Positions 1 through 6,748 of a DNA stretch of 64,000 nucleotides are shown in pieces. A program made the position numbers and the translations under genes. The DNA lies in NCBI RefSeq assembly GCF_012927115.1, contig NZ_JABBFY010000001.1, forward strand, positions 1,116,001 to 1,180,000. The letters run 5' to 3'. This stretch comes from Sphingomonas sp. G-3-2-10. Its GTDB lineage: Bacteria > Pseudomonadota > Alphaproteobacteria > Sphingomonadales > Sphingomonadaceae. Numbering within the stretch: position 1 is the first letter of the stretch; every line of letters starts with the position of its first letter. Under the pieces are notes generated by a model, which saw only the letters and a list, made by a program, of their open reading frames with translations, did no database searches and was not told the DNA's origin.

Positions 1-372
1 CTCCACGATTGCTGCCGCATCGGCGACATCGCGATCAGCGTCGCGGATCAGCCGCACGGGGGCATTACCTCCGCCGGACTCCGCTTTGAAAGTGATGGGA
101 AATCAATCGGATATTCCACTGACTTCAATGAAATGACGAACGAGATGCGCGATAATTTCCGCGATCTCGATCTGTGGGTAGTCGACGCCCTGCGCCATGC
201 GCCGCACCCGACGCACCCGCATCTGGGCGCCACGCTCGAATGGATCGCCGAACTGAAACCGCGTCGCGCGGTGCTGGTGCATATGGACCAGTCGATGGAC
301 TTCGCTACCTTGTCCGCCGAATTGCCGCCCGGCGTCGAGCCGGGGCATGACGGACTGGAGATCGCGGCATGA
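1..372 (+). CDS. MBL-fold metal-dependent hydrolase, PhnP-like (3' part only)
   Basis: The reading frame is open from the left edge to a TGA at 370-372, so the N-terminal half lies outside the window. The visible 123 residues contain a GYSTD metal-ligand segment, a THPHL histidine segment and a late VLVHMD histidine. This is the usual C-terminal pattern of the PhnP/RNase Z-like branch of the metallo-beta-lactamase superfamily, zinc or manganese phosphodiesterases. The substrate cannot be told from this fragment. The stop overlaps the start of the next gene by 4 nt (ATGA), so the two are probably cotranslated. Confidence 0.8.
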   Translation, partial: LHDCCRIGDIAISVADQPHGGITSAGLRFESDGKSIGYSTDFNEMTNEMRDNFRDLDLWVVDALRHAPHPTHPHLGATLEWIAELKPRRAVLVHMDQSMDFATLSAELPPGVEPGHDGLEIAA

Positions 373-641
373 GCGAATATGAAGGCGCGCGGGTCATCTA
401 TCTGCTGGCGGCGCTTGTGCTGGTTGCCAGCGGGCTGTGGGGAACGCGGCTGTCGCTGGGCAAGTCGTTGCGGCTGCTGCTGCTCTGGGCCGGCATCTTC
501 CTGATCGCCTTCGTGATCGTCGACAATCGCCACGCCATCGGCCGCGCGATCGGGATCGTGCCCGACGATGCGCCGCTGGAAGTGCAGCCGACCGACAATA
601 GCCGGATCGCCGGGATTTCCGGCGCGCAGGGAAGGGCCTGA
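369..641 (+). CDS. Small membrane protein, unknown function (90 aa)
   Basis: Two hydrophobic segments (about residues 8-24 and 35-51) are separated by a short basic loop, followed by a polar C-terminal tail. That is the layout of a two-pass inner-membrane protein. It starts inside the stop of the upstream metallo-hydrolase (ATGA) and precedes a membrane-anchored aspartic protease whose N-terminus has a similar two-helix arrangement (about residues 4-20 and 29-46). The two may descend from a common anchor module. No family was recognised. Confidence 0.75.
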   Translation: MSEYEGARVIYLLAALVLVASGLWGTRLSLGKSLRLLLLWAGIFLIAFVIVDNRHAIGRAIGIVPDDAPLEVQPTDNSRIAGISGAQGRA

Positions 642-688
642 TCCGCGCGTTCGGCATTTGTTCATGAGGGGCAGGGCATGGATATCTC

Positions 689-1357
689 ATGAATAATCAA
701 CTGCTTGCCTTGATCGTCGCTGCCGTCGCGCTGCTGATCGCCGCGCGGCTGCTCGCGGGTGGCTTCACGGTGCGCGGCCTGATCCAGAGCCTGGTCAGCT
801 GGGCCGCGATCGGCCTGGTCGCGTTCATCGTGTTCACGCATCAGCAGGAACTCGGATCGCTGCTGGCACGCGTGTCGGAACGGCTCGGCTATGATCAGAA
901 GGTCGAAGGCGACACCGTGCGCATTCCGATGAGCCGCGACGGCCATTTCTGGGCGCGCGTGACGATCAACGGGGTCGAGCGCCGGATGCTGGTCGATAGC
1001 GGCGCGACGATCACCGCCTTGTCCGAAAGCACCGCGCGCGAAGCCGGCATCGACATCGGCCGTGGCTTGCCCGTGGTCATCGAGACCGCCAACGGATCGG
1101 TTTCGGCGCGCAGCACACGCGCCAGGCTGGTCGAGGTCGGGCCGCTGCGGACCGGCGATCTCGAAGTCGTCGTCGCGCGGAGCTTTGGCGAGTTCGACGT
1201 GCTGGGGATGAACTTCCTGTCGCGCCTGGATTCCTGGCGCGTCGAGGGCAAGATGCTGGTGCTCGAGCCGGCACGCGGCGGCAATGACAACATCCGCGGA
1301 AGCAACAGCGCGGAAAAGGCCGATATGCCGGGCAAGAGGGACCAGCGCGAACCGTGA
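689..1357 (+). CDS. Membrane-anchored retropepsin-like aspartic protease (TIGR02281-type, clan AA)
   Basis: This 222-residue protein has two N-terminal hydrophobic helices and then a retropepsin-like domain. The active-site signature is VDSGATITALS, the DSGA form of the pepsin/retropepsin D-T/S-G motif, around residue 107. A later VLGMNFLSRL segment matches the second conserved turn of single-domain retroviral-type proteases, which work as homodimers. Such proteins occur widely in proteobacteria and their substrates are mostly unknown. The C-terminal 25 residues are polar and probably disordered. It follows two small genes on the same strand, 47 nt after the nearest. Confidence 0.85.
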   Translation: MNNQLLALIVAAVALLIAARLLAGGFTVRGLIQSLVSWAAIGLVAFIVFTHQQELGSLLARVSERLGYDQKVEGDTVRIPMSRDGHFWARVTINGVERRMLVDSGATITALSESTAREAGIDIGRGLPVVIETANGSVSARSTRARLVEVGPLRTGDLEVVVARSFGEFDVLGMNFLSRLDSWRVEGKMLVLEPARGGNDNIRGSNSAEKADMPGKRDQREP

Positions 1358-1388
1358 GGCCTCTCCCGGAACACCATTTTAATTTAAC

Positions 1389-1402
1389 ATAATGTATATT
1401 AT
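1389..1402. promoter_or_regulatory. AT-rich inverted repeat upstream of mazG
   Basis: The intergenic stretch 1376-1404 is strikingly AT-rich for this genome. It contains ATAAT-GTAT-ATTAT, a 5-bp inverted repeat with a 4-nt spacer, 37 nt before the mazG start. It could be a promoter core with an operator, or simply an AT-rich promoter. No regulator is assigned. Confidence 0.3.
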
Positions 1403-1438
1403 CGTTCCAACGGATCAACTCCGGAAAGCCCCCTCCGC

Positions 1439-2203
1439 ATGACTTTCACCAACATCGCCCCGGACGCTATTGAACGTCTCGTTCAGATCATGGCGCGCCT
1501 GCGCGATCCGGAGACCGGCTGCGAATGGGACACCGTCCAGACCTTCGCCACCATCGCACCCTATACGATCGAAGAAGCCTATGAGGTCGCCGACGCCTGC
1601 CAGCGCAACGACATGGCGGACCTCAAGGACGAGCTTGGCGACCTGCTTCTCCAGGTCGTCTTCCACAGCCGCATGGCCGAGGAAGCCGGCCACTTCGCCC
1701 TCGCTGACGTCATAACGTCGATCAGCGACAAGATGGAGCGCCGCCATCCGCACATATTCGGTGACGTCGCCGATGGCGGCCATCATCTATGGGAACAAAT
1801 CAAGGCCGAAGAACGGGTTAGCAAGGGCGCGGAAAGTGCGCTGGACGGCGTCGCCCTCGGTCTTCCCGCCCTGCTCCGCGCCGAAAAGCTCCAGAAGCGC
1901 GCTGCCCGCACCGGCTTCGACTGGCCCGATCCGTCCGGCGCCCGCGCCAAGATCGACGAGGAAATCGCCGAAGTCGAAACCGCCGAGACGCCCGAGCATC
2001 GCGAGGAGGAAATCGGCGATCTGCTGTTTGCGGTGGTCAACTGGGCTCGCAAGCAGGGCGTCGACGCGGAAGCCGCGCTGCGCGCCGCCAACGGCAAGTT
2101 CGAACGCCGCTTCAAGGCGATGGAAGCCAGCGCCGGCGACGCTTTCCTGGATCTCGATCTGGATGCCAAGGAAGCGCTCTGGCAAGTCGTAAAGCGCGGT
2201 TGA
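1439..2203 (+). CDS. mazG: Nucleoside triphosphate pyrophosphohydrolase MazG
   Basis: MazG hydrolyses nucleoside triphosphates to monophosphates and pyrophosphate, which cleans nucleotide pools and may lower ppGpp. The 254 residues carry two MazG helical domains. The first has EEAYEVADA followed by LKDELGDLLLQ, the metal-binding E-E/E-D layout. The second has EEIAEVE and REEEIGDLLFAVVNWARK. The length matches full two-domain MazG. In many alphaproteobacteria mazG sits close to hflX and hfq, and here it is about 2.2 kb from hflX with two inserted genes between. Confidence 0.95.
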   Translation: MTFTNIAPDAIERLVQIMARLRDPETGCEWDTVQTFATIAPYTIEEAYEVADACQRNDMADLKDELGDLLLQVVFHSRMAEEAGHFALADVITSISDKMERRHPHIFGDVADGGHHLWEQIKAEERVSKGAESALDGVALGLPALLRAEKLQKRAARTGFDWPDPSGARAKIDEEIAEVETAETPEHREEEIGDLLFAVVNWARKQGVDAEAALRAANGKFERRFKAMEASAGDAFLDLDLDAKEALWQVVKRG

Positions 2204-2207
2204 GGGC

Positions 2208-3260
2208 TCAGATCAGCAAAGCCGGCTCCTCCCCCTCGTCCACCGGATAGCCTGCCGCGCGCCACGACGTCATGCCGCCATCCAGCGCGACCGCGCGGCG
2301 GAAGCCAAGCGCGCGGAGCGTCGCCGCCGCCAGCGTCGAGATTTTTCCCACCTCGCACACCGTCAGGATCTCGATCGTCGGATCGGGAAACGTCTCGTCG
2401 ACCTTCATCTCGAGCTGACCGCGCGCCAGATGCCGTGCGCCGGGCACATGGCCGCGCGCATAGGCATCGCGCTCGCGCACGTCGAGGATCACGAAGTCGT
2501 TGCGCCGCTGCTCGAGGCGTTCCGCCAGTTCGTCGAGCGACAGGAACGGCGTTCCCGCAGCCGCCTCCGCCAGCAATTGCCGCACCGTCTTCCCGCCGGT
2601 CATGTTGGTGCGCAGCGCCTCGGTCAGATGCGTCGGGGTCGAAAGGTTGAGGCCCTGCATCATCGCGACGAACTCGGCCCGATCGCGCTTCTGCAACCGC
2701 GGATTGCCGGCAATCTCTGCACCGATGGTCGAATGCCCCTGCCCTTTGTAATCATGCGCGGGAAACACCAGCGTCCCGGGCTCCAGCTTCAGCAGCTTGC
2801 CGAACAGGCTGTCGTACAGCTGATCCGGATCGCCGCTGGGCAGGTCGGTCCTGCCAGTCCCGCCGATCAGCAGCGTATCGCCGGTGAACACCCGGTCCCC
2901 GACCTGTACGCTCATCGAATCCCGCGTGTGGCCGGGCGTATGCACGATACGAAAGCGCAGCTCGCCCAGTGCGATCAGATGCCCATCCTCGACATGCATG
3001 TCGACATAAGGCGCCGGGCTGTTCCGGTGCATCACGATCTGCGCGCCCAGCGCGTCGCGCAGTTGCTGTGCGGCCGAGAAATGATCGGCATGGGTATGCG
3101 TTTCGATGATGTAGCGCACCCTCAGCCCTTCGCGGCTGGCGATCCCCAGATACCGGTCCGCCTGCCCCAGCGCCGGATCGATGATCGCGGCGGTGCAGCT
3201 CGTCTCGCATCCGACGATGTACGATTGGCATCCGCTATCCGATATCTGCTGGAAGAACAT
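2208..3260 (-). CDS. Metallo-beta-lactamase/rhodanese fusion, persulfide dioxygenase-like
   Basis: The N-terminal domain has the ETHE1-type ligand set H55-x-H57-x-D59-H60, H111, D128 and H169, plus the GGTGRTDLPSGD signature. This family oxidises glutathione persulfide to sulfite at a mononuclear iron. The C-terminal 110 residues form a rhodanese domain with its own cysteine in the loop CEVGKIS. The fusion therefore suggests persulfide oxidation coupled to sulfur transfer. The start at 3260 is chosen because GGAGG lies about 8 nt upstream; a longer frame to 3281 would overlap the neighbouring gene. The 350-residue length fits MBL-rhodanese fusions. It converges on mazG with 4 nt between the stops. 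Confidence 0.88.
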   Translation of the reverse strand: MFFQQISDSGCQSYIVGCETSCTAAIIDPALGQADRYLGIASREGLRVRYIIETHTHADHFSAAQQLRDALGAQIVMHRNSPAPYVDMHVEDGHLIALGELRFRIVHTPGHTRDSMSVQVGDRVFTGDTLLIGGTGRTDLPSGDPDQLYDSLFGKLLKLEPGTLVFPAHDYKGQGHSTIGAEIAGNPRLQKRDRAEFVAMMQGLNLSTPTHLTEALRTNMTGGKTVRQLLAEAAAGTPFLSLDELAERLEQRRNDFVILDVRERDAYARGHVPGARHLARGQLEMKVDETFPDPTIEILTVCEVGKISTLAAATLRALGFRRAVALDGGMTSWRAAGYPVDEGEEPALLI

Positions 3261-3277
3261 TGGCTTATCCTCCAATA

Positions 3278-3931
3278 TCAATAACCGTATGCAAGATAGC
3301 GATGGTAAAGCAGGATCTCGCTGCGCAGGAAACGGTACCAGCTACCCCAATCCTGATAAAAGGTCGCGGGCGTGGGTTCACCCGCCACATCCATCCCCAG
3401 ATCGCGGGCCATTCGCAGCGACCGCATCATGTGCAGCGGTTCGGTCACCACCAGGGCGGTCTTCGCGCCATTGGCCTGCATCACCTTGCGCGCCTCGCTG
3501 AAGTTCATCGAAGTCGTCCAGGATTGCGTTTCGATCAGGATTGCCTGTGGCGGCACCCCCAGTGCAATCGCCCGGTCCCGCCCGGCCAGCGCCTCCGCAG
3601 GTTCCCTGCCAAAAGCCGTTCCCGTCATCAGCAGGCGATGCACCCTTCCCGCCTTGTACAGATCCACGGCGTGGCGGATGCGCGCATCGAACGCCGCCGA
3701 TGGTTCGCCGCGTGTAACCCCCGCGCCCAGTACGATCGCGACATCGGCATTGCGCGTCGAATGCCGGCCGCCATCGATCTGGATCGCGACGACGAGCCAG
3801 AGCAGCCAGCCGGCCAACAGGATCGAAAGCGCGCCCAGCAACCGCAGCGGCCAGCGCAACAGCCGCCATGCCTCGCGCATCAGCCAACTGCCCAGCCAAT
3901 CCTCATCGGTTACGCTGTCCAGCCCGCTCAT
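3278..3931 (-). CDS. YdcF/ElyC family (DUF218) membrane protein
   Basis: A cytoplasmic N-terminus is followed by one long hydrophobic segment (about residues 28-50) and a DUF218 domain. The domain has VAIVLGAGVTRGEPS, RIRHAVDLYKAGRV, a TGTAF turn and VVTEPLHMMRSLRMA, all typical of YdcF/SanA/ElyC proteins. Members act in envelope integrity or bind S-adenosylmethionine, and the precise role is not settled. Its stop lies 17 nt upstream of the start of the MBL-rhodanese gene, so the two may share a transcript. Confidence 0.88.
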   Translation of the reverse strand: MSGLDSVTDEDWLGSWLMREAWRLLRWPLRLLGALSILLAGWLLWLVVAIQIDGGRHSTRNADVAIVLGAGVTRGEPSAAFDARIRHAVDLYKAGRVHRLLMTGTAFGREPAEALAGRDRAIALGVPPQAILIETQSWTTSMNFSEARKVMQANGAKTALVVTEPLHMMRSLRMARDLGMDVAGEPTPATFYQDWGSWYRFLRSEILLYHRYLAYGY

Positions 3932-3953
3932 GCTTTGCCCCCTCCAGACATCG

Positions 3954-4304
3954 CTACAGCGCGCGCAGCGTTCGCATGATCATCAACACGACATCTACCG
4001 CGAACAGGATCAGCGCCAGTACGAACAGCGTGACGGCAAGCGGCTCCGGCGCACCATGATCGTGCGCGATCGCCGCCGAGACCAGCAGCGCACCGACAGC
4101 CAGCGGCACGATCTGCCAGTTACGGATGCGGAAGGGCGATTTCCTGGCCTTGGGTGCCTGAGCGTTGGAGAGCCCCTTCGGCCGCCTGGGTCTCCGTTTG
4201 CCGGACCGCCCGCGCGAACGGTCCATCCGCCAGTCCAGATGCAACAGCAACGGAACGAAGAAAATGAGGAGATAGATTCCGATACTCGCGATCATGAGCG
4301 GCAA
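3954..4304 (-). CDS. Small membrane protein with basic linker, unknown function
   Basis: The 116 residues have an N-terminal hydrophobic segment (about 3-20), a strongly basic proline/arginine linker (about 26-62), and two further hydrophobic segments (about 66-80 and 90-110). A start three codons further in, at 4295, is also possible. It lies between the YdcF-like gene and hflX on the same strand. No family was recognised. Confidence 0.7.
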   Translation of the reverse strand: MPLMIASIGIYLLIFFVPLLLHLDWRMDRSRGRSGKRRPRRPKGLSNAQAPKARKSPFRIRNWQIVPLAVGALLVSAAIAHDHGAPEPLAVTLFVLALILFAVDVVLMIMRTLRAL

Positions 4305-4361
4305 CCTTCGATCGATGCGGCCAAATGCCCGCCTGCCTCTATCGCTTTTGCCATCCGCCGC

Positions 4362-5654
4362 TCAGCGCGATCGTAGCCCGAACCGCTCGAAATCACGCGG
4401 CGCCATCCGCACTTCATAGACCACGCGTTCGCCTTCGATCGACTGGTCGATCACCTCGCCATGCTGATGCAGCCACGCAGCGCCCGCGCCATCGGCGGGG
4501 TCGAGCAGGATCGTGTAGCGCCGGTGCCCCTCGGTCAGCCGTGCCGCGACTGCTTCGATCAGGATCGCCACGCCCTCCCCCGTCCAGGCGGACAGCGCCA
4601 CCACGTCTTCGCGCTTCGTCGCTTCGGCCAGCGCTTCCTCGCGCCGTTCGTCGTCGAGCAGGTCGAGCTTGTTCCACGCCTCGAACCGCGGGGTTTCCAG
4701 CGACACGCCGATCTCGCCCAGCACCTTCTCGACATCGGTGCGCTGCGCCTCGCTGTCGGGATGGGCGATGTCGCGGACATGGATCAGCAGATCGGCCGAC
4801 ACCACTTCCTCCAGCGTCGCCTTGAACGCCGCAACCAGCTGGGTCGGCAGTTCGGAAACGAAGCCCACCGTGTCGGAAAGGATTGCCTTGTCGATCCCCG
4901 GCAACTGGATCTGGCGCAGCGTCGGATCCAGCGTGGCGAAGAGAAGGTTTTCCGCCATGACGTCAGCGCCGGTCAGGCGATTGAAAAGCGTGGACTTTCC
5001 GGCGTTGGTATAACCGACCAGCGCAATCACCGGCCAAGGGGCACGCTGGCGCCGGTCGCGATGGAGGCTTCGCGTTCGGCTGACCTGATCGAGTTCCTTC
5101 TTCAGCCGCGCCATCCGGTCGCGGATCAGCCGGCGATCGGCTTCGATCTGGGTTTCACCCGGACCGCCAAGGAAACCGAAGCCGCCGCGCTGCCGCTCGA
5201 GATGGGTCCAGCTGCGCACCAGCCGGCCCGCCTGATAATCGAGATGGGCGAGTTCGACCTGCAACCGGCCCTCGGCCGTGCGCGCGCGCTCGCCGAAGAT
5301 TTCGAGGATCAGCCCGGTACGGTCGATCACCTTGCATCCCAGCGCGGTTTCGAGATTGCGCTGCTGCACCGGCGTCAACGCCGCATCGAACACGGCGAGG
5401 TCCAGTTCGCGATCACGCACCGTTTCCGCCAGCGCCTCGACCTGACCCGAACCGATCAGCGTACCCGGCTTGGGCTGGCGCAGGCGGAAGCTGACCTTCT
5501 CGATCACTTCCACACCGATCGCCAGCGCCAGACCCGCGGTTTCCTCAAGGCGCGCGTCAGGGTCGCGCGAGCTGCCTCCCGTGTCGGGATAGACGACTGC
5601 CGCCCTCGCCCCGCGAGTGAACTCGCTGGCGTCGCGATCGAAACCGGTACTCAT
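4362..5654 (-). CDS. hflX: GTPase HflX
   Basis: HflX binds the 50S subunit and splits stalled ribosomes under stress. The 430 residues show an N-terminal HflX domain (GTLIGSGQVE and ALTPVQQRNLE), the linker with GPGETQIEADRR, and a G domain with P-loop GYTNAGKS, switch region FATLDPT, DTVGF for G3 and NKLD for G4. It lies 14 nt downstream of hfq on the same strand, the classical hfq-hflX pair. Confidence 0.97.
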   Translation of the reverse strand: MSTGFDRDASEFTRGARAAVVYPDTGGSSRDPDARLEETAGLALAIGVEVIEKVSFRLRQPKPGTLIGSGQVEALAETVRDRELDLAVFDAALTPVQQRNLETALGCKVIDRTGLILEIFGERARTAEGRLQVELAHLDYQAGRLVRSWTHLERQRGGFGFLGGPGETQIEADRRLIRDRMARLKKELDQVSRTRSLHRDRRQRAPWPVIALVGYTNAGKSTLFNRLTGADVMAENLLFATLDPTLRQIQLPGIDKAILSDTVGFVSELPTQLVAAFKATLEEVVSADLLIHVRDIAHPDSEAQRTDVEKVLGEIGVSLETPRFEAWNKLDLLDDERREEALAEATKREDVVALSAWTGEGVAILIEAVAARLTEGHRRYTILLDPADGAGAAWLHQHGEVIDQSIEGERVVYEVRMAPRDFERFGLRSR

Positions 5655-5668
5655 ACGTTGGACCTTAC

Positions 5669-6154
5669 TCAGTCCTCGCCATTCTGTTCCTCGGCGAGGT
5701 TCAGCGGATGTGCGGGCTGGATGGTGGAAACCGCATGCTTATAGACCAGCTGGGCCATGCCCTCGCGCTGGAGCAGCATGCAGAACAGGTCGAACGCCGC
5801 GATCTGCCCCTGCAGCATCACGCCGTTCACCAGGAACATGGTGACATTTTCCTGCTGCTTACGGATCGCGTTCAGGAAAATTTCCTGCAAAACCGGGTTC
5901 TTGGCCTGATATTCTCCAACCTGATCCAAGAGTTGCTCGAGGTCCACCGCGCCCGAGGGCATGATCGTGGAAATGGCATGCTTGTAGATCAGCTGCGACT
6001 GGCCGTCGCGGCGGAGCAGGACGGAGAAATTGTCGAACCAGGTCACGATGCCCTGGAGCTTCACGCCCTTGACGAGGAACATGGTGACGGGGGTCTTGGA
6101 ACGTCGCAGCGAGTTCAGGAACAGGTCCTGGAGCGAGGTCTGCTTGTCGGCCAT
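5669..6154 (-). CDS. hfq: RNA chaperone Hfq with two tandem Hfq domains
   Basis: Hfq pairs small RNAs with mRNAs. This 161-residue protein contains two complete Hfq folds, at about residues 7-66 and 88-147, where most Hfq proteins have one. Each repeat has the LQ(D/E)xFLN N-terminal helix, the VTMFLV(K/N)GVxLQG Sm1 motif and the YKHA(I/V)STI Sm2 motif. The repeats differ. The rim residues are RR in repeat 1 and RK in repeat 2, the distal-face lysine of GVKLQG is Met in repeat 2, and the Q41 equivalent is N in repeat 1 and L in repeat 2. Three chains would form the usual six-domain ring. The ATG at 6154 is preferred over the adjacent TTG because GGAG lies about 10 nt upstream. hflX follows. 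Confidence 0.97.
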   Translation of the reverse strand: MADKQTSLQDLFLNSLRRSKTPVTMFLVKGVKLQGIVTWFDNFSVLLRRDGQSQLIYKHAISTIMPSGAVDLEQLLDQVGEYQAKNPVLQEIFLNAIRKQQENVTMFLVNGVMLQGQIAAFDLFCMLLQREGMAQLVYKHAVSTIQPAHPLNLAEEQNGED

Positions 6155-6301
6155 CAATGGGCTCCACTATTTTTGGCGGGGTCTGTCCCGCTGGGCGCCG
6201 TTTCCCGGCGTCGGAGTCGCGCCACCGCTGGCGCGCAGAGCCAATCTAGGGATTCCGCCCCCTTCCGTCCAGTTGGATGCTTGATCGGGGTGCTTCATTT
6301 T

Positions 6302-6388
6302 CCTAAGTGAGCCGCGCGAGGCCACGCCCTCCCCCGCAATGTCGCGGGCAAAAGCCCGGGACGGCCCGGCCCTTCAAAGGAGGGCCCT
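6302..6388 (+). promoter_or_regulatory. Structured mRNA leader of sugE, candidate guanidine riboswitch
   Basis: The leader holds mutually exclusive hairpins. One is GGGC-AAAA-GCCC (6346-6357). A second is CCGGG-ACGG-CCCGG (6356-6369), whose ACGG loop is the hallmark of a guanidine-II (mini-ykkC) hairpin. A third is GGCCCT (6368-6373) with AGGGCC (6381-6386), which buries the AGGAGG ribosome-binding site just before the ATG. An upstream hairpin (6318-6331) carries ACGC rather than the expected ACGR. The string GGGCAAAAGCCCGGGA also resembles the 3' core of guanidine-I (ykkC) RNA, and CTAGGGATTCCG at 6246-6257 resembles its 5' core. The class is unresolved, but the gene it precedes is the standard target of such RNAs. 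Confidence 0.45.
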
Positions 6389-6706
6389 ATGGCCTGGATT
6401 GCTTTGTTCGTCGCCGGTCTGCTCGAAATCGTGTGGGCTTATTTCATGAAGCTGTCGGACGGTTTCAGCCGCCCCGGCGCGACGATCGCTACCTTCGTCT
6501 TCATGTTCGCCAGCTTCGCCCTGCTTGCCTGGGCGATGAAGCAGTTGCCGCTCGGCACCAGCTACATGATCTGGACCGGAATCGGCGCGGTCGGCGCGTT
6601 TGCCGTGGGCGTGATGGTGCTCGGCGAAAGCGCCAGCCTGATGCGCATCGCCGCCGCGGGGCTGATCGTGTCGGGCATCGCGCTGATGAAGCTGGCTACG
6701 CCGTAA
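6389..6706 (+). CDS. sugE: SMR-family guanidinium exporter SugE/Gdx
   Basis: This 105-residue four-helix small multidrug resistance protein has the Gdx-subtype features: Glu in helix 1 in GLLEIVWA, GFSRP after helix 1, LLAWAMKQLPLGTSYMIWTGIGAVG in helices 2-3 and GESAS before helix 4. Gdx proteins export guanidinium in exchange for protons as antiparallel dimers. It has a strong AGGAGG site and a structured leader. It is the only plus-strand gene in an otherwise minus-strand run from dusB to hflX, inserted between ntrX and hfq. Confidence 0.95.
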   Translation: MAWIALFVAGLLEIVWAYFMKLSDGFSRPGATIATFVFMFASFALLAWAMKQLPLGTSYMIWTGIGAVGAFAVGVMVLGESASLMRIAAAGLIVSGIALMKLATP

Positions 6707-6710
6707 TCTC

Positions 6711-6740
6711 TTTAGCCCCTCCCCTGAGGGGGGGGCTAAG
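6711..6740. terminator. GC-rich palindrome between convergent sugE and ntrX
   Basis: TTAGCCCCTCCCC and GGGGGGGCTAAG pair across a TGAG loop, only 5 nt past the sugE stop and just before the ntrX stop. The position suits a bidirectional terminator. The same core, CCCCTCCCCTGA(A)GGGGAGGGG, recurs at 44211-44313, so it may belong to a repeat family. Confidence 0.5.
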
Positions 6741-6748
6741 AAGGAAGA

